64,000 nucleotides of DNA from Ollibium composti (lineage in GTDB: Bacteria; Pseudomonadota; Alphaproteobacteria; Rhizobiales; Rhizobiaceae). The stretch is from assembly GCF_004801285.1 (NCBI RefSeq), contig NZ_SSNY01000001.1, forward strand, positions 186,001-250,000, given 5' to 3'. The position numbers and the translations under genes are program-made. Below the pieces are notes generated by a model, which was given only the letters and a program-made list of their open reading frames with translations, was not told the origin of the DNA and searched no databases. Shown in pieces: positions 48,431 through 60,640 of the stretch (its first letter is position 1; each line of letters opens with the position of its first letter).

Positions 48431-50512
48431 ATGGCAAAGCTAAAGGTCGACGGGAAAGAGATCGAAGTCCCCGATCACTACACGCTGTTGCAGGCGGCGG
48501 AGGCAGCCGGCGCGGAAGTGCCGCGCTTCTGCTTCCACGAGCGGCTGTCGATCGCCGGCAACTGCCGCATGTGCCTGGTCGAGGTGAAGGGCGGCCCGCC
48601 GAAGCCGCAGGCATCGTGTGCCATGGGCGTGCGCGACCTGCGCCCTGGCCCGAACGGCGAGCCGCCGGAGATGTTCACCAACTCGCCGATGGTGAAGAAG
48701 GCGCGCGAAGGGGTGATGGAGTTCCTGCTCATCAACCATCCGCTCGATTGCCCGATCTGTGACCAGGGCGGCGAATGCGACCTGCAGGACCAGGCGATGG
48801 CCTTCGGCGTCGATTCCTCGCGCTTCCACGAGAACAAGCGCGCCGTCGAGGACAAGTATATCGGCCCGCTGGTCAAGACGATCATGACGCGCTGCATCCA
48901 CTGCACGCGCTGCGTCCGCTTTACCACGGAAGTCGCCGGCATTTCCGAGCTTGGCCTGATCGGCCGCGGCGAGGATGCCGAGATCACCACCTATCTCGAA
49001 CAGGCGATGACGTCGGAGCTCCAGGGCAACGTCATCGACCTCTGCCCGGTCGGCGCGCTGACGTCGAAGCCGTTCGCCTTCACGGCGCGGCCGTGGGAGC
49101 TGAACAAGACCGAATCCATCGACGTGATGGACGCGGTCGGCTCGGCCATCCGCGTCGATACACGTGGCCGCGAGGTCATGCGCGTCATGCCGCGCAACAA
49201 CGACCAGGTGAACGAGGAGTGGATCTCGGACAAGACGCGCTTCATCTGGGACGGCTTGCGCACGCAGCGCCTCGACCGGCCCTATGTGCGCAAGGGCGGC
49301 AAGCTCGCGCCGGCAAGCTGGAGCGAAGCCTTCGCCGCGATCAAGGATGCGGTCGGCAAGGCCGCGCCTGAGAAGATCGGCGCCATCGCCGGCGACCTCG
49401 CGGCCGTCGAGGAAATGTATGCGCTGAAGCTGCTGGTTTCCTCGCTGGGTTCGGCCAACGTCGACTGCCGGCAGGATGGTGCGGCGCTGGATCCGGCGCT
49501 GGGTCGTGGCAGCTACATCTTCAATTCCACCATCGAGGGCATCGAGCAGGCGGACGCCATCCTCATCGTCGGCGCAAATCCGCGTTTCGAGGCCTCGGTG
49601 CTGAACGCGCGCATCCGCAAACGCTTCCGCGCCGGCCCGCTGCCGATCGGCGTGATCGGCGAGATGGGCGACCTGCGCTACGATTACGAGGCGCTGGGCG
49701 CCGGACCGGAGACGCTGAAGGATCTCGCCGGCGGCAATGGCAAGTTCTTCGATAAGCTGAAGAAGGCCGAAAGGCCGCTCGTCATCGTCGGGCAAGGGGC
49801 ACTCGGGCGGTCGGACGGCGCGGCCGTTCTCGGGCTGGCGGCGAAGCTTGCCTCTGCGGTCGGCGCGATCAAGGACGGCTGGAACGGTTTTGCCGTGCTG
49901 CATAACGCGGCGGCGCGCGTCGGCGGCCTCGACATCGGCTTCGTGCCGGGCGAGGGCGGCAAGGATGTAGCCGGCATGACGGCCGACAGCGACGTGCTGT
50001 TCCTGCTCGGCGCCGACGAACTGGACATGAGCAAGGTCTCTGCCGGCTGCGTCGTCTATATCGGCACGCATGGCGATGCCGGCGCGCATCGCGCCGACGT
50101 CATCCTGCCGGCCTCGGCCTATACCGAGAAGTCGGGCACCTACGTCAACACGGAAGGGCGCGTGCAGATGACCAACCGCGCCGGCTTCGCGCCGGGCGAG
50201 GCGCGCGAGGACTGGGCGATCATCCGCGCGCTGTCGGACGTGCTGGGCAAGAAGCTGCCGTTCGATTCGCTGGCGCAGTTGCGCGCCAAGCTCTACGGCG
50301 AGGTTCCGCATCTGGCCCGCATCGACCGGATCGAGGCCGGAAGCGCCGACGACGTGGCGAAGGCTGCGAAGCTCGGCGGGCGGTTGGCCAAGGGCCCATT
50401 CGTGTCGCCGGTGCGCGACTTCTACCTCACCAACCCGATCGCGCGGGCATCCGCGGTGATGGCGGAGTGCTCGGCTCTCGCCAGGGGCGGCTTCAAACAG
50501 GCGGCGGAATAG
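48431..50512 (+). CDS. nuoG: NADH-quinone oxidoreductase subunit G
   Basis: A 693-residue Fe-S subunit. The N-terminal 2Fe-2S ferredoxin has [20 protein letters not shown], then the His/Cys cluster region [15 protein letters not shown], the 4Fe-4S pair [10 protein letters not shown] and [10 protein letters not shown], and a molybdopterin-oxidoreductase-like domain to the C-terminus without molybdenum ligands. The stop codon lies in the first copy of a 14-bp tandem duplication (50498-50528). Confidence 0.97.
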   Translation: MAKLKVDGKEIEVPDHYTLLQAAEAAGAEVPRFCFHERLSIAGNCRMCLVEVKGGPPKPQASCAMGVRDLRPGPNGEPPEMFTNSPMVKKAREGVMEFLLINHPLDCPICDQGGECDLQDQAMAFGVDSSRFHENKRAVEDKYIGPLVKTIMTRCIHCTRCVRFTTEVAGISELGLIGRGEDAEITTYLEQAMTSELQGNVIDLCPVGALTSKPFAFTARPWELNKTESIDVMDAVGSAIRVDTRGREVMRVMPRNNDQVNEEWISDKTRFIWDGLRTQRLDRPYVRKGGKLAPASWSEAFAAIKDAVGKAAPEKIGAIAGDLAAVEEMYALKLLVSSLGSANVDCRQDGAALDPALGRGSYIFNSTIEGIEQADAILIVGANPRFEASVLNARIRKRFRAGPLPIGVIGEMGDLRYDYEALGAGPETLKDLAGGNGKFFDKLKKAERPLVIVGQGALGRSDGAAVLGLAAKLASAVGAIKDGWNGFAVLHNAAARVGGLDIGFVPGEGGKDVAGMTADSDVLFLLGADELDMSKVSAGCVVYIGTHGDAGAHRADVILPASAYTEKSGTYVNTEGRVQMTNRAGFAPGEAREDWAIIRALSDVLGKKLPFDSLAQLRAKLYGEVPHLARIDRIEAGSADDVAKAAKLGGRLAKGPFVSPVRDFYLTNPIARASAVMAECSALARGGFKQAAE

Positions 50513-50530
50513 GGCAGGCGGCGGAATAAG

Positions 50531-51577
50531 ATGGAAGATTTCTTCGCAACTTACGTGCTGCCGGCGCTGATCATCCTGATCAAGTCCGTCGCGCTGATCG
50601 TCATCCTCCTGATCGGCGTCGCCTACATCCTCTACGCCGACCGCAAGATCTGGGCGGCGGTGCAGTTGCGCCGCGGCCCCAACGTGGTCGGGCCGTGGGG
50701 CGCGTTCCAGGCTTTCGCCGACCTGTTCAAGTTCGTCTTCAAGGAGCCGGTCATCCCGTCGGGCGCCAACAAGGGCGTGTTCCTGCTGGCGCCGCTGGTG
50801 TCGGCGGTGCTGGCGATCTCGGCCTGGGCGGTCATTCCCGTCAGCGAGAACTGGGCGATCGCCAACATCAATGTCGGCATCCTCTACGTATTCGCCATCT
50901 CCTCGCTCGAGGTCTACGGCGTCATCATGGGCGGCTGGGCGTCGAACTCGAAATATCCGTTCCTCGGCGCGCTGCGCTCGGCGGCGCAGATGGTCTCCTA
51001 CGAAGTCTCGATCGGCTTCGTCATCGTCACCGTGCTTTTGTGCGTCGGCTCGCTCAACCTGTCCGACATCGTGCTGTCGCAGAAGGACGGGCTGGGCACG
51101 CATCTCGGCCTGCCGGTCAACACGCTGCTCGACTGGCACTGGCTCGGCCTGTTCCCGATGTTCATCATCTTCATGATCTCGGGCATGGCGGAGACCAACC
51201 GCCCGCCCTTCGACCTGGTCGAGGCCGAATCGGAACTCGTCGCCGGCCACATGGTCGAATATTCCTCGACGCCGTTCCTGCTGTTCTTCCTCGGCGAATA
51301 CGTCGCGGTGGTGCTGATGTGCGCGCTGACCACCATCCTGTTCCTCGGCGGCTGGCTGCCGCCGGTGGATGTGGCGCCCTTCACCTGGGTGCCGGGGGTG
51401 ATCTGGTTCGTGCTCAAGCTGTGCTTCGTCTTCTTCATCTTCTCGATGGCGAAGGCGGTGCTGCCGCGCTACCGCTACGACCAGCTGATGCGGCTGGGCT
51501 GGAAGGTCTTCCTGCCGATCTCGCTGTTCATGGTCGTGGCCACCGCCGCCTTCCTCAAGCTTACGGGACTTGCCTGA
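50531..51577 (+). CDS. nuoH: NADH-quinone oxidoreductase subunit H
   Basis: A 348-residue membrane subunit forming the quinone entry site and linking the arms, with about eight hydrophobic helices. [20 protein letters not shown] and [20 protein letters not shown] are the family signatures. Its TGA shares one base with the nuoI ATG (TGATG). Confidence 0.97.
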   Translation: MEDFFATYVLPALIILIKSVALIVILLIGVAYILYADRKIWAAVQLRRGPNVVGPWGAFQAFADLFKFVFKEPVIPSGANKGVFLLAPLVSAVLAISAWAVIPVSENWAIANINVGILYVFAISSLEVYGVIMGGWASNSKYPFLGALRSAAQMVSYEVSIGFVIVTVLLCVGSLNLSDIVLSQKDGLGTHLGLPVNTLLDWHWLGLFPMFIIFMISGMAETNRPPFDLVEAESELVAGHMVEYSSTPFLLFFLGEYVAVVLMCALTTILFLGGWLPPVDVAPFTWVPGVIWFVLKLCFVFFIFSMAKAVLPRYRYDQLMRLGWKVFLPISLFMVVATAAFLKLTGLA

Positions 51578-52068
51578 TGGGTGTTCTGTCACAAGCCGCC
51601 AAGTCGCTCCTGCTCAAGGACATCGTCATCGGCTACGTGCTGGGCGTGCGCCAGTTCCTGGCGCCGAAGGAGACGATCAACTATCCGCACGAGAAGGGGC
51701 CGATCAGCCCGCGCTTCCGTGGCGAGCATGCGCTGCGCCGCTATCCCAACGGCGAGGAACGCTGCATCGCCTGCAAGCTGTGCGAGGCGATCTGCCCGGC
51801 GCAGGCCATCACCATCGAGGCCGGCCCGCGCCGCAACGACGGCACGCGCCGCACCGTGCGCTACGACATCGACATGGTGAAGTGCATCTATTGCGGCTTC
51901 TGCCAGGAAGCCTGCCCGGTGGACGCCATCGTCGAAGGCCCGAATTTCGAGTTCGCGACGGAAACGCGCGAGGAACTCTATTACGACAAGGACAAGCTGC
52001 TCGCCAACGGCGACCGGTGGGAGCGCGAGATCGCGCGCAACATGGAACTGGACGCGCCGTACAGGTGA
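51577..52068 (+). CDS. nuoI: NADH-quinone oxidoreductase subunit I
   Basis: A 163-residue 8Fe-8S ferredoxin-like subunit carrying clusters N6a and N6b. The two motifs are [16 protein letters not shown] and [34 protein letters not shown] precedes the first. The ATG at 51577 overlaps the nuoH stop; longer upstream reading is frame noise over nuoH. Confidence 0.97.
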   Translation: MGVLSQAAKSLLLKDIVIGYVLGVRQFLAPKETINYPHEKGPISPRFRGEHALRRYPNGEERCIACKLCEAICPAQAITIEAGPRRNDGTRRTVRYDIDMVKCIYCGFCQEACPVDAIVEGPNFEFATETREELYYDKDKLLANGDRWEREIARNMELDAPYR

Positions 52069-52072
52069 TCGG

Positions 52073-52098
52073 TTCTCCTCGCCCATAGGCGGGGAGAA
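52073..52098. repeat. Short palindrome between nuoI and nuoJ
   Basis: TTCTCCTCGCC-CATA-GGCGGGGAGAA, an 11-bp inverted repeat with one mismatch, in the 164-bp gap between nuoI and nuoJ. It resembles the half units of the cob-locus repeats (CTTCTCCCCG...) and is the only long gap inside the nuo operon. Confidence 0.6.
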
Positions 52099-52232
52099 GT
52101 GCAATGGAAACATGGACGTGTCGCAACGGCTCGTCTAAGGAACACGCGATTTCGCCCGGAGGCGGGACGGAGTCGGACGGGACCGGATGCCGAAGCGCCT
52201 GGTCCGTCACAAAAGGAACCGGGGACAGACCC

Positions 52233-52853
52233 ATGTTGAACGGACTAGAGGCAGCCTTCTTCTACCTCTTTGCCTTCATCGCGGTGGCGGCGGCCTTCAT
52301 GGTCATCTCCTCGCGCAATCCTGTGCATTCGGTGCTGTTCCTCATCCTCACCTTCTTCAACGCCGCGGGGCTGTTCCTGCTCACCGGCGCCGAGTTCCTG
52401 GCGATGATCCTGCTGGTCGTCTACGTCGGCGCGGTGATGGTGCTGTTCCTGTTCGTCGTCATGATGCTCGACGTCGACTTCGCCGAACTGAAAAGCGGCG
52501 CGCTGCAATATGCGCCGATCGGCGCGCTGGTCGGGCTGATCCTGGTCGGTGAACTGCTGGTGGTCGTCGGCGGCTACACCTTCGCGCCGGAATTGGCAGC
52601 GACGGCGGCGCATCCGATCCCGGACCTTCTGGCGCGCTCCAACACGGCGGCCCTCGGCGACATCATCTACACGGACTATCTCTATTACTTCCAGATTTGC
52701 GGCATGGTGCTGCTGGTGGCGATGATCGGGGCCATCGTGCTGACGCTGCGTCACAAGCCGAACGTCAAGCGGCAGTCGATCGCGGAACAGGTTTCCCGCA
52801 CGCCGGCCACGGCAATCGAAATCCGCAAGGTCAAGACGGGCGAGGGGATCTGA
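52233..52853 (+). CDS. nuoJ: NADH-quinone oxidoreductase subunit J
   Basis: A 206-residue membrane subunit with five hydrophobic helices. [20 protein letters not shown] and [20 protein letters not shown] (the pi-bulge helix region) are the typical family segments. The ATG at 52233 is chosen because upstream sequence in frame is hydrophilic and repeat-like; AAAGGAACCGGGG lies just upstream. Confidence 0.96.
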   Translation: MLNGLEAAFFYLFAFIAVAAAFMVISSRNPVHSVLFLILTFFNAAGLFLLTGAEFLAMILLVVYVGAVMVLFLFVVMMLDVDFAELKSGALQYAPIGALVGLILVGELLVVVGGYTFAPELAATAAHPIPDLLARSNTAALGDIIYTDYLYYFQICGMVLLVAMIGAIVLTLRHKPNVKRQSIAEQVSRTPATAIEIRKVKTGEGI

Positions 52854-52855
52854 AG

Positions 52856-53164
52856 ATGGTTGTCGGCATCGCGCATTTCCTCACCGTCTCGGCGATCCTG
52901 TTCACGCTCGGCGTGTTCGGCATCTTCCTGAACCGCAAGAACGTCATCGTCATGCTGATGTCGATCGAGCTGATCCTGCTGTCGGTCAACATCAACTTCG
53001 TCGCCTTCTCGGCGGCGCTCGGCGATCTCGTCGGCCAGGTCTTCACGCTGTTCGTGCTGACGGTGGCGGCGGCGGAAGCGGCGATCGGGCTCGCCATCCT
53101 GGTGGTGTTCTTCCGCAACCGCGGCACCATCGCGGTCGAAGACGTGAACATGATGAAGGGCTGA
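52856..53164 (+). CDS. nuoK: NADH-quinone oxidoreductase subunit K
   Basis: A 102-residue membrane subunit with three helices and the conserved buried acidic residues in [19 protein letters not shown] (Glu in helix 2) and [17 protein letters not shown]. It starts 2 bases after nuoJ. Confidence 0.97.
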   Translation: MVVGIAHFLTVSAILFTLGVFGIFLNRKNVIVMLMSIELILLSVNINFVAFSAALGDLVGQVFTLFVLTVAAAEAAIGLAILVVFFRNRGTIAVEDVNMMKG

Positions 53165-53174
53165 GGGACGTTTC

Positions 53175-55148
53175 ATGTATCAGGCCATCGTCTTCCTTCC
53201 CCTCATCGGCTTCCTGGTCGTCGGGCTGTTCGGCAATTCGCTGGGTGCCAAGGCGTCGGAGTTCATAACCTCCGGCCTGCTGGTCATATCGGCGGTGCTG
53301 TCGTGGGTCGCCTTCTTCACCGTGGCTTTCGGTGACGGCGAGGTCTTCACCGTGCCGGTGCTGCGCTGGATCCAGTCCGGCGGCATCGACACGTCGTGGG
53401 CGCTGCGCATCGACACGCTGACGGCGGTGATGCTGGTGGTGGTCAACACCGTGTCGTCGCTGGTGCACATCTATTCCATCGGCTACATGCACCACGATCC
53501 GAACCGGCCGCGCTTCTTCGCCTACCTTTCGCTGTTCACCTTCGCCATGCTGATGCTGGTGACGGCCGACAACCTGATCCAGATGTTCTTCGGCTGGGAG
53601 GGCGTCGGCCTGGCGTCCTACCTGCTGATCGGCTTCTGGTACAAGAAGCCGTCGGCCAACGCCGCCGCGATCAAGGCCTTCGTCGTCAACCGCGTCGGCG
53701 ACTTCGGCTTCATCCTCGGCATCTTCGGCGTGTTCGTGCTGTTCGGCTCGGTCAACCTCACCACCATCTTCGCCAATGCCGCGAGCTATCTCCCGGCCGA
53801 GGGCGCTCCGGAAGGGGCGGCGGTGCTGACCTTCCTAGGCTATGCGCTGGACAAGGGTGCGGCGATGACGGTCGTGTGCCTGCTCCTGTTCATGGGCGCC
53901 ATGGGCAAGTCGGCGCAGGTGCCGCTGCACACCTGGCTGCCGGACGCCATGGAAGGCCCGACGCCTGTTTCGGCGCTGATCCACGCCGCCACCATGGTGA
54001 CGGCCGGCGTGTTCATGCTGGCGCGCCTGTCGCCGCTGTTCGAGCTGTCGCATACGGCGCTGACGGTCGTCACCTTCATCGGCGCCATCACCGCCTTCTT
54101 CGCCGCCACCGTCGGCCTGGTGCAGAACGACATCAAGCGTGTCATCGCCTATTCGACCTGCTCGCAGCTGGGCTACATGTTCGTGGCGCTCGGCGTCGGC
54201 GCCTATGGCGCGGCGATCTTCCACCTGTTCACGCACGCCTTCTTCAAGGCGCTCTTGTTCCTCGGCTCCGGCTCGGTCATCCACGCCATGTCGGACGAGC
54301 AGGACATGCGCAAGATGGGCGGCATCCGCAAGCTGATCCCCAACACCTACTGGATGATGGTGATCGGCACGCTGGCGCTGACCGGCGTCGGCATCCCGAT
54401 GACGCTGGTGGGCTTCGCCGGCTTCTTCTCCAAGGACGCGATCATCGAGGCCTCGTTCGTCGGCGAGAACGCCGTTGCGACCTTCGCCTTCGTGCTGCTG
54501 GTCATCGGCGCCGCCTTCACCTCCTTCTATTCCTGGCGCCTGATCTTCATGACCTTCCATGGCGAGCCGCGCGCCAGCCACGAGGTGATGCACCATGTGC
54601 ATGAATCGCCGCCGGTGATGCTGGTGCCGCTCTACGTGCTGGCCGCCGGCGCGATCTTCGCGGGCGTGCTGTTCTCCACCTATTTCGTCGGCGAGGGCTA
54701 CGAGCACTTCTGGAAGGCGGCGCTGTTCACGGGGCCTGACAACCATGTGCTGCACGAGATGCACGGCGTGCCGCTGTGGGTGAAGCTGGCCCCGATCGTC
54801 GTCACCGTTCTCGGTTTCCTGGTCGCCTGGCAGTTCTACATCCGCAAGCCGGCGCTGCCTGCCGAAGTGGCGGGGCGTCATCGCGGCCTCTACGCCTTCC
54901 TGCTCAACAAATGGTATTTCGACGAGGTCTACGACTTCCTGTTCGTGCGCTTCGCCAAGTGGCTCGGCTACACGCTGTGGAAGAAGGGCGACGGCGCAGT
55001 GATTGACGGCCTCGGCCCCGACGGCGTGTCGGCGCGTGTCATCGACGTCACCAACCGCGTGGTCAAGCTGCAGACCGGCTATCTCTACCACTACGCCTTC
55101 GCCATGCTGATCGGCGTTGCCGCTCTCGTCACCTGGATGATGCTCTGA
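53175..55148 (+). CDS. nuoL: NADH-quinone oxidoreductase subunit L
   Basis: A 657-residue antiporter-like proton-pumping subunit with about 16 helices and the long lateral helix near the C-terminus. [39 protein letters not shown] and [19 protein letters not shown] are conserved core blocks. Its TGA overlaps the nuoM ATG. Confidence 0.97.
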   Translation: MYQAIVFLPLIGFLVVGLFGNSLGAKASEFITSGLLVISAVLSWVAFFTVAFGDGEVFTVPVLRWIQSGGIDTSWALRIDTLTAVMLVVVNTVSSLVHIYSIGYMHHDPNRPRFFAYLSLFTFAMLMLVTADNLIQMFFGWEGVGLASYLLIGFWYKKPSANAAAIKAFVVNRVGDFGFILGIFGVFVLFGSVNLTTIFANAASYLPAEGAPEGAAVLTFLGYALDKGAAMTVVCLLLFMGAMGKSAQVPLHTWLPDAMEGPTPVSALIHAATMVTAGVFMLARLSPLFELSHTALTVVTFIGAITAFFAATVGLVQNDIKRVIAYSTCSQLGYMFVALGVGAYGAAIFHLFTHAFFKALLFLGSGSVIHAMSDEQDMRKMGGIRKLIPNTYWMMVIGTLALTGVGIPMTLVGFAGFFSKDAIIEASFVGENAVATFAFVLLVIGAAFTSFYSWRLIFMTFHGEPRASHEVMHHVHESPPVMLVPLYVLAAGAIFAGVLFSTYFVGEGYEHFWKAALFTGPDNHVLHEMHGVPLWVKLAPIVVTVLGFLVAWQFYIRKPALPAEVAGRHRGLYAFLLNKWYFDEVYDFLFVRFAKWLGYTLWKKGDGAVIDGLGPDGVSARVIDVTNRVVKLQTGYLYHYAFAMLIGVAALVTWMML

Positions 55149-56653
55149 TGACCGACTGGCCAATCCTTTCAACGGTCACGTTCCTGCCGCTGGTCGGCGT
55201 GCTGCTCATCCTGTTCGTGCGGGACGAGAGCGAGAATGCGCGCAGAAACATCCGCATGATCGCGCTGTGGACGACGATCATCACCTTCGTCATCTCGATC
55301 TTCATCTGGACCGGTTTCGACAATTCGCAGGCCGGCTTCCAGTTCGTCGAGAAGCACGGCTGGCTGGATTCGGGCATTTCCTACCACATGGGCGTCGACG
55401 GCATCTCGATGCTGTTCGTCATCCTCACCACCTTCCTGATGCCGCTGTGCATCCTCGCCTCGTGGGAATCGATCCAGAAGCGGGTGAAGGCCTACATGAT
55501 CGCCTTCCTCGTCCTCGAGACGCTGATGATCGGCGTGTTCTGCGCGCTCGACATCGTTTTGTTCTACGTCTTCTTCGAGGCCGGCCTGATCCCGATGTTC
55601 ATCATCATCGGCGTGTGGGGCGGCAAGCGGCGTGTCTACGCCTCGTTCAAGTTCTTCCTCTACACGCTGCTCGGCTCGGTGCTGATGCTGCTCGCCATCA
55701 TGGCGATGTTCTTCCAGTCCGGCACGACCGACATCCCGACGTTGCTGGCGCACGATTTCCCGGCCTCGATGCAGACATGGCTGTGGCTGGCCTTCTTCGC
55801 CTCATTCGCGGTCAAGATGCCGATGTGGCCGGTGCATACCTGGCTGCCGGACGCGCACGTCGAGGCGCCGACGGCGGGCTCGGTCATCCTGGCCGGCATC
55901 CTGTTGAAGATGGGCGGCTACGGCTTCCTGCGCTTCTCGCTGCCGATGTTCCCGGACGCCTCCGCCTATTTCGCCCCCTTCGTCTTCACGCTGTCGGTCG
56001 TCGCCATCATCTACACCTCGCTGGTGGCGCTGATGCAGGAGGACATGAAGAAGCTGATCGCCTATTCCTCCGTCGCCCATATGGGCTTCGTGACGATGGG
56101 CATCTTCGCCATGAACCAGGAGGGCATCCAGGGTTCGCTGTTCCAGATGCTGTCGCACGGCCTCGTCTCGGGCGCGCTGTTCCTGTGCGTCGGCGTCATT
56201 TACGACCGGCTGCACACGCGCGAGATCGATGCCTATGGCGGGCTGGTCAACAACATGCCGAAATACGCCGTCGTCTTCCTGATCTTCACCATGGCCAATG
56301 TCGGCCTGCCGGGCACCTCCGGCTTCGTCGGCGAATTCCTGACGATGCTCGGCGCCTTCCGGGCCAACACCTGGGTGGCCGTCTTCGCCGCCACCGGCGT
56401 CATCCTGTCGGCCGCCTATGCTCTGTGGCTCTACCGCAAGATCATCTTCGGCGCGCTGGTCAAGGACAGCCTGAAGGCCATGCTCGACCTGTCGACGCGC
56501 GAGAAGGCGATCCTCTATCCGCTGGTCGTTCTGATCATCTTCTTCGGCGTCTATCCCGCACCGGTGTTCGATGCGACCGCCCAGTCGGTCAAGGCACTCG
56601 TCACCGACGTCACCGCTTCCATCGGCTCCGCGCAGACCGCGGCGGCGAACTGA
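55148..56653 (+). CDS. nuoM: NADH-quinone oxidoreductase subunit M
   Basis: A 501-residue antiporter-like proton-pumping subunit with about 14 helices. [38 protein letters not shown] and [20 protein letters not shown] are the family signatures. nuoN begins 11 bp downstream. Confidence 0.97.
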   Translation: MTDWPILSTVTFLPLVGVLLILFVRDESENARRNIRMIALWTTIITFVISIFIWTGFDNSQAGFQFVEKHGWLDSGISYHMGVDGISMLFVILTTFLMPLCILASWESIQKRVKAYMIAFLVLETLMIGVFCALDIVLFYVFFEAGLIPMFIIIGVWGGKRRVYASFKFFLYTLLGSVLMLLAIMAMFFQSGTTDIPTLLAHDFPASMQTWLWLAFFASFAVKMPMWPVHTWLPDAHVEAPTAGSVILAGILLKMGGYGFLRFSLPMFPDASAYFAPFVFTLSVVAIIYTSLVALMQEDMKKLIAYSSVAHMGFVTMGIFAMNQEGIQGSLFQMLSHGLVSGALFLCVGVIYDRLHTREIDAYGGLVNNMPKYAVVFLIFTMANVGLPGTSGFVGEFLTMLGAFRANTWVAVFAATGVILSAAYALWLYRKIIFGALVKDSLKAMLDLSTREKAILYPLVVLIIFFGVYPAPVFDATAQSVKALVTDVTASIGSAQTAAAN

Positions 56654-56664
56654 TCGAGAGAACC

Positions 56665-58101
56665 ATGACGCCGGACCTTTATTCCAGCCTTTCGCTCTCC
56701 ACGCCGGAACTGATCCTCGCGGTCGGCGCCATGGTGCTCTTGATGATCGGCGCCTATTCGCGCGAGGGTGCCAGCACACTCGTCACCGGCCTCGCCGTGG
56801 TCGTGCTCGCCATCGCCGGCGGCTGGATGCTTCTGTCGGGCGCGCGCGGCAGCGCCTATGGCGGCGCCTACGTGCAGGACGACTTCGCCCTGTTCATGAA
56901 GACGGTGACGCTGCTCGGCTCGGCGGTGACGCTGGTCATGTCGGCGGGCTACGCCAAGGCGCAGCGCTACGCCAGTTTCGAGTATCCGGTGCTGGTGACG
57001 CTGTCGACGCTCGGCATGATGCTGATGATCTCGGCCAACAGCACGATCTCGCTCTATCTCGGTTTCGAGTTGCAATCGTTGGCGCTCTATGTCGTGGCCG
57101 CGATCAATCGCGAGAGCGCCCGCTCCAGCGAGGCGGGCCTGAAGTACTTCGTGCTCGGCGCGCTCGGCACCGGCATGATGCTCTACGGCATCTCGCTCAC
57201 CTACGGCTATACGGGCAGCGTCGACTTCAGCAAGATCGCGGCCGCCGTCAGCGGCTCCGAGCGTCAGCTCGGCGTGCTGTTCGGGCTGGTCTTCATCCTC
57301 GCCGGCCTGACCTTCAAGATCTCGGCCGTGCCGTTCCATATGTGGACGCCGGACGTCTATGAGGGCGCGCCGACGCCGGTGACGGCCTTCTTCGCCGTGG
57401 CGCCGAAGGTGGCGACGATGGCGCTGATCCTGCGCGTGACGATGGACGCGTTCCATCCGGCCGCCGCCGACTGGCAGCAGGTCATCGTCTTCATCTCCAT
57501 CGCCTCGATGGCGCTTGGTTCCTTCGCGGCGATCGGCCAGCGCAACTTCAAACGGCTGATGGCCTATTCCTCCATCGGCCATATGGGCTTCTGCCTCGTC
57601 GGGCTGGCGGCCAACAGCCAGGAGGGCGTGCGCGGCGTCGCCATCTACATGCTGATCTACGTCGCCATGACGCTGGGCACCTTCGCCTTCATCCTCGCCA
57701 TGCGCCGCAACGACCAGCAGGTCGAGAGCATCGACGACCTTTCCGGCATCGCCGGCACCAATCCGGTGATGGCGACGATCCTGACCATCCTTCTGTTCTC
57801 ACTGGCCGGCATTCCGCCGCTCGCCGGCTTCTGGGCGAAGTGGTACGTCTTCCTTGCCGCCATCAATGCCGGGCTCTATCCGCTCGCCATCATCGGCGTG
57901 CTGACCTCTGTTGTGGCGGCGTTCTACTATCTGCGCATCATCAAGATCATGTGGTTCGACGAGCCGGCCGGCGGCTTCCAGCCGATGGCGGGTGAACTGC
58001 GCGTGATCCTCGGCCTGTCCGGCGCATTCGTGCTGTTCTACGTGCTGATCGGCGGCCCCATCGCCGGCTATGCCGAGGCTGCGGCGAAGACGTTCTTCTA
58101 G
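56665..58101 (+). CDS. nuoN: NADH-quinone oxidoreductase subunit N
   Basis: A 478-residue antiporter-like subunit with about 14 helices; [40 protein letters not shown] and [19 protein letters not shown] match the family. The ATG at 56665 follows ATCGAGAG. Last nuo gene; birA follows after 5 bp and may be on the same transcript. Confidence 0.97.
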   Translation: MTPDLYSSLSLSTPELILAVGAMVLLMIGAYSREGASTLVTGLAVVVLAIAGGWMLLSGARGSAYGGAYVQDDFALFMKTVTLLGSAVTLVMSAGYAKAQRYASFEYPVLVTLSTLGMMLMISANSTISLYLGFELQSLALYVVAAINRESARSSEAGLKYFVLGALGTGMMLYGISLTYGYTGSVDFSKIAAAVSGSERQLGVLFGLVFILAGLTFKISAVPFHMWTPDVYEGAPTPVTAFFAVAPKVATMALILRVTMDAFHPAAADWQQVIVFISIASMALGSFAAIGQRNFKRLMAYSSIGHMGFCLVGLAANSQEGVRGVAIYMLIYVAMTLGTFAFILAMRRNDQQVESIDDLSGIAGTNPVMATILTILLFSLAGIPPLAGFWAKWYVFLAAINAGLYPLAIIGVLTSVVAAFYYLRIIKIMWFDEPAGGFQPMAGELRVILGLSGAFVLFYVLIGGPIAGYAEAAAKTFF

Positions 58102-58106
58102 AGCGG

Positions 58107-58934
58107 ATGGCCGGCTTCACGCTCGCGCCCACGGCTGCCGCCGAGGGCTTTCGCCTCGAAGCCCATGAGGTGGTCGGCTCGACCAACGCGCTGGCACTGG
58201 ACCATGCGCGGGCCGGTGACCCTGGCCGGCTGTGGATCGTGTCGAAACGCCAGGAAAGCGGGCGCGGCCGGCGCGGCCGTGTCTGGGCGACGCCGCAGGG
58301 CAATCTCGCCGCGACGCTTCTCGTCGTCATCGACGGCGACCTCAAGAGTGCGGCTACGCTCGGTTTCGTCGCCGGGCTGGCGCTGGCCGATGCGTTGGAC
58401 GCGGTCGTGCCGGGAGGCCGTATAGCAGTCGGTCTGGATGGTGCCGGTTCCGGCCGTAACCGCTTCGAGTTGAAATGGCCGAACGACGTGCTCGCTTCCG
58501 GCGCCAAGCTCGCGGGCATCCTGCTGGAATCCGCGCTTCTCGGGGAAGGCCGCTTCGCGGTTGCCGTCGGCATCGGCGTCAATGTCGTGGCGCATCCTGA
58601 TGACCTGCCTTATCCCGCGACGTCGCTCGCCGCACTCGGCTCATCCTGCGACGCCGAAACGCTGTTCCTGGCGCTGTCGGATGCCTGGAGCGTGAACGCC
58701 CGGCTATGGGACAGCGGGCATGGTTTGTCGGCGATCCGGCGCCGCTGGCTCGAGCGCGCGGCGGGGCTTGGCGGCGAGGTTGCTGTCAGGATTGACGGCA
58801 ATGTGGTGCGGGGAACGTTCGAGACCATTGACGAGGACTGCCGTTTCGTGATCCGCGATGAAAGCGGCGCGCGGCGGACCATCGCCGCCGGCGACGTGCA
58901 TTTCGGTGCGGTCGCGAGTGCCGGCGCAATCTGA
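58107..58934 (+). CDS. birA: Biotin-[acetyl-CoA carboxylase] ligase
   Basis: A 275-residue biotin protein ligase. The ATP/biotin loop is GRGRRGRVWATPQGNLAATL, with LKWPNDVL and KLAGILLE following. There is no N-terminal DNA-binding domain, so it is the monofunctional type, unlike E. coli BirA. It attaches biotin to carboxylase BCCP domains. Being 5 bp downstream of nuoN and 15 bp upstream of the RNase J gene suggests one transcription unit. Confidence 0.93.
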   Translation: MAGFTLAPTAAAEGFRLEAHEVVGSTNALALDHARAGDPGRLWIVSKRQESGRGRRGRVWATPQGNLAATLLVVIDGDLKSAATLGFVAGLALADALDAVVPGGRIAVGLDGAGSGRNRFELKWPNDVLASGAKLAGILLESALLGEGRFAVAVGIGVNVVAHPDDLPYPATSLAALGSSCDAETLFLALSDAWSVNARLWDSGHGLSAIRRRWLERAAGLGGEVAVRIDGNVVRGTFETIDEDCRFVIRDESGARRTIAAGDVHFGAVASAGAI

Positions 58935-58949
58935 ACGGAAGGAACCCTC

Positions 58950-60620
58950 ATGGCGAAATCAGACAATGCCGAACTCGTCTTCGTGCCGCTCGGCGGCGTT
59001 GGCGAGATCGGCATGAACTTCGCCCTTTACGGCTACGGCCCGGCGGACGATCGCGAATGGATCGTCGTCGATGTCGGCGTCACCTTTCCCGACCCCGCGC
59101 ATCCCGGCGTCGATCTCATCCTGCCCGACACCCGCTTCATCGAGGAGCGGCTGGCGAACCTGCGCGGCATCGTCATCACCCACGCGCATGAGGACCATTA
59201 CGGTGCGCTGCACGACATCTGGCCGAAGCTGAAGGTGCCGGTGTGGGCAAGTCCGTTCACCGCCGGCATGCTGGAGGCCAAGCGCCAGGGCGAGCAGGGC
59301 GCGCCGAAAATACCGGTGACCGTCTACCGGGCCGGCGAGAAATTCACGCTCGGGCCGTTCGAAATCGAGGCGATCCCGGTGGCGCATTCGATCCCCGAGC
59401 CGTTCTCGCTGGCGATCACCACGCCGGCCGGCACCGTCATCCACACCGGCGACTGGAAGATCGACCTCGCGCCGGCCATCGGACCGAAGACCGATGAGGC
59501 GCGCTTCCGCGCCTATGGCGACAAGGGCGTGCTGGCGCTGGTCTGCGATTCCACGAATGCGCTCAGGGAAGGGGAGTCTCCGACCGAGCAGGCGGTGGGC
59601 GCGAGTCTCAAGGAGATCATCAGCAAGGCAGAGGGCAGGGTGGCGGTCACCACCTTCTCTTCCAATGTCGGGCGCATCCGCTCTATCGCGGAAGCAGCGC
59701 GCGACGCCGGCCGGCAATGCCTGCTGCTTGGCCGCTCGCTGAAGCGCGTTGTCGATGTCGCAGGTGAGCTCGGCTATCTGGACGGGCTGCCGGAATTCAT
59801 CGCCGAAGAGGACTACGGCTTCATTCCGCGCGACAATCTCGTCGTTATCTGTACCGGTAGCCAGGGCGAGCCGCTGGCGGCATTGGCAAAACTGTCGCGC
59901 GACGAGATGAAGTCCGTGGCGCTGACGGCCGGTGACACCGTCATCTTCTCCTCGCGCACCATTCCCGGCAACGAAAAGGCGATCCTGGAGGTCAAGAACC
60001 GGCTGATCGACCTCGGCATGAAGATCATCGAGGACGGTGATGCGCTGGTGCATGTCTCGGGCCATCCGCGCCGCAGCGAGTTGAGGCAGATGTATGAGTG
60101 GGTGCGGCCGAAGATCGGCGTGCCGGTGCATGGCGAGGCGGCGCATCTGGTGGCGCAGGGCTCGCTGATGGCGATGGCCGGCATCGGCCAGGTGGCGCAG
60201 ATCCGCGACGGCGACATGCTGAGGCTGGCGCCGGGTGCGGCCACCATCATCGACCAGGTGCCGTTCGGCCGCGTCTACAAGGACGGCAGGCTGGTCGGCA
60301 CCGACGAGGCGATGGGGGTGAAGGACCGGCGCAAGCTGTCCTTCGCCGGGCATGTGGCGGTCAACGTCGTGCTGGACGAGAAATACGAACTGGCTGGCGA
60401 TCCGGACCTGGTCGCCATCGGCGTGGCGGAAACGGACGGTTCCGGCGAGGCGCTGGAGGAGCTGATGCTCGATGCGGCAATCGGTGCGGTGGACTCCATC
60501 CCCCGCCAGCGCCGAAAAGACCTCGATCTCGTGCAGGAATCCGTGCGCCGCGCGGTGCGCGCCGCAGCCAACGAGGCCTGGGGCAAGAAGCCGCTGGTGA
60601 CGGTGTTCGTGACGAGATGA
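58950..60620 (+). CDS. rnj: Ribonuclease J
   Basis: A 556-residue metallo-beta-lactamase/beta-CASP nuclease for RNA maturation and decay. The metal motif is ITHAHEDHYGAL (about 74-85); HSIPEPFSLAITTPAG and IHTGDWKID follow, and the beta-CASP part holds VVICTGSQGEPLAAL and HVSGHPRRSEL. GGAAGGAA precedes the ATG. Alphaproteobacteria carry this enzyme along with RNase E. Confidence 0.94.
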   Translation: MAKSDNAELVFVPLGGVGEIGMNFALYGYGPADDREWIVVDVGVTFPDPAHPGVDLILPDTRFIEERLANLRGIVITHAHEDHYGALHDIWPKLKVPVWASPFTAGMLEAKRQGEQGAPKIPVTVYRAGEKFTLGPFEIEAIPVAHSIPEPFSLAITTPAGTVIHTGDWKIDLAPAIGPKTDEARFRAYGDKGVLALVCDSTNALREGESPTEQAVGASLKEIISKAEGRVAVTTFSSNVGRIRSIAEAARDAGRQCLLLGRSLKRVVDVAGELGYLDGLPEFIAEEDYGFIPRDNLVVICTGSQGEPLAALAKLSRDEMKSVALTAGDTVIFSSRTIPGNEKAILEVKNRLIDLGMKIIEDGDALVHVSGHPRRSELRQMYEWVRPKIGVPVHGEAAHLVAQGSLMAMAGIGQVAQIRDGDMLRLAPGAATIIDQVPFGRVYKDGRLVGTDEAMGVKDRRKLSFAGHVAVNVVLDEKYELAGDPDLVAIGVAETDGSGEALEELMLDAAIGAVDSIPRQRRKDLDLVQESVRRAVRAAANEAWGKKPLVTVFVTR

Positions 60621-60640
60621 AATTAGGGCAGTAGGAGAAT

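Noticed and set aside
48440..51592. A 1050-residue open frame on the minus strand across nuoG and nuoH
   Set aside because: It is antisense to two well-conserved complex I genes, is dominated by Arg/His/Asp, and has no domain; it results from GC-rich codon bias.
53835..55172. A 445-residue His/Asp/Arg-rich minus-strand frame over nuoL
   Set aside because: Composition is the complement of hydrophobic membrane codons; not a gene.
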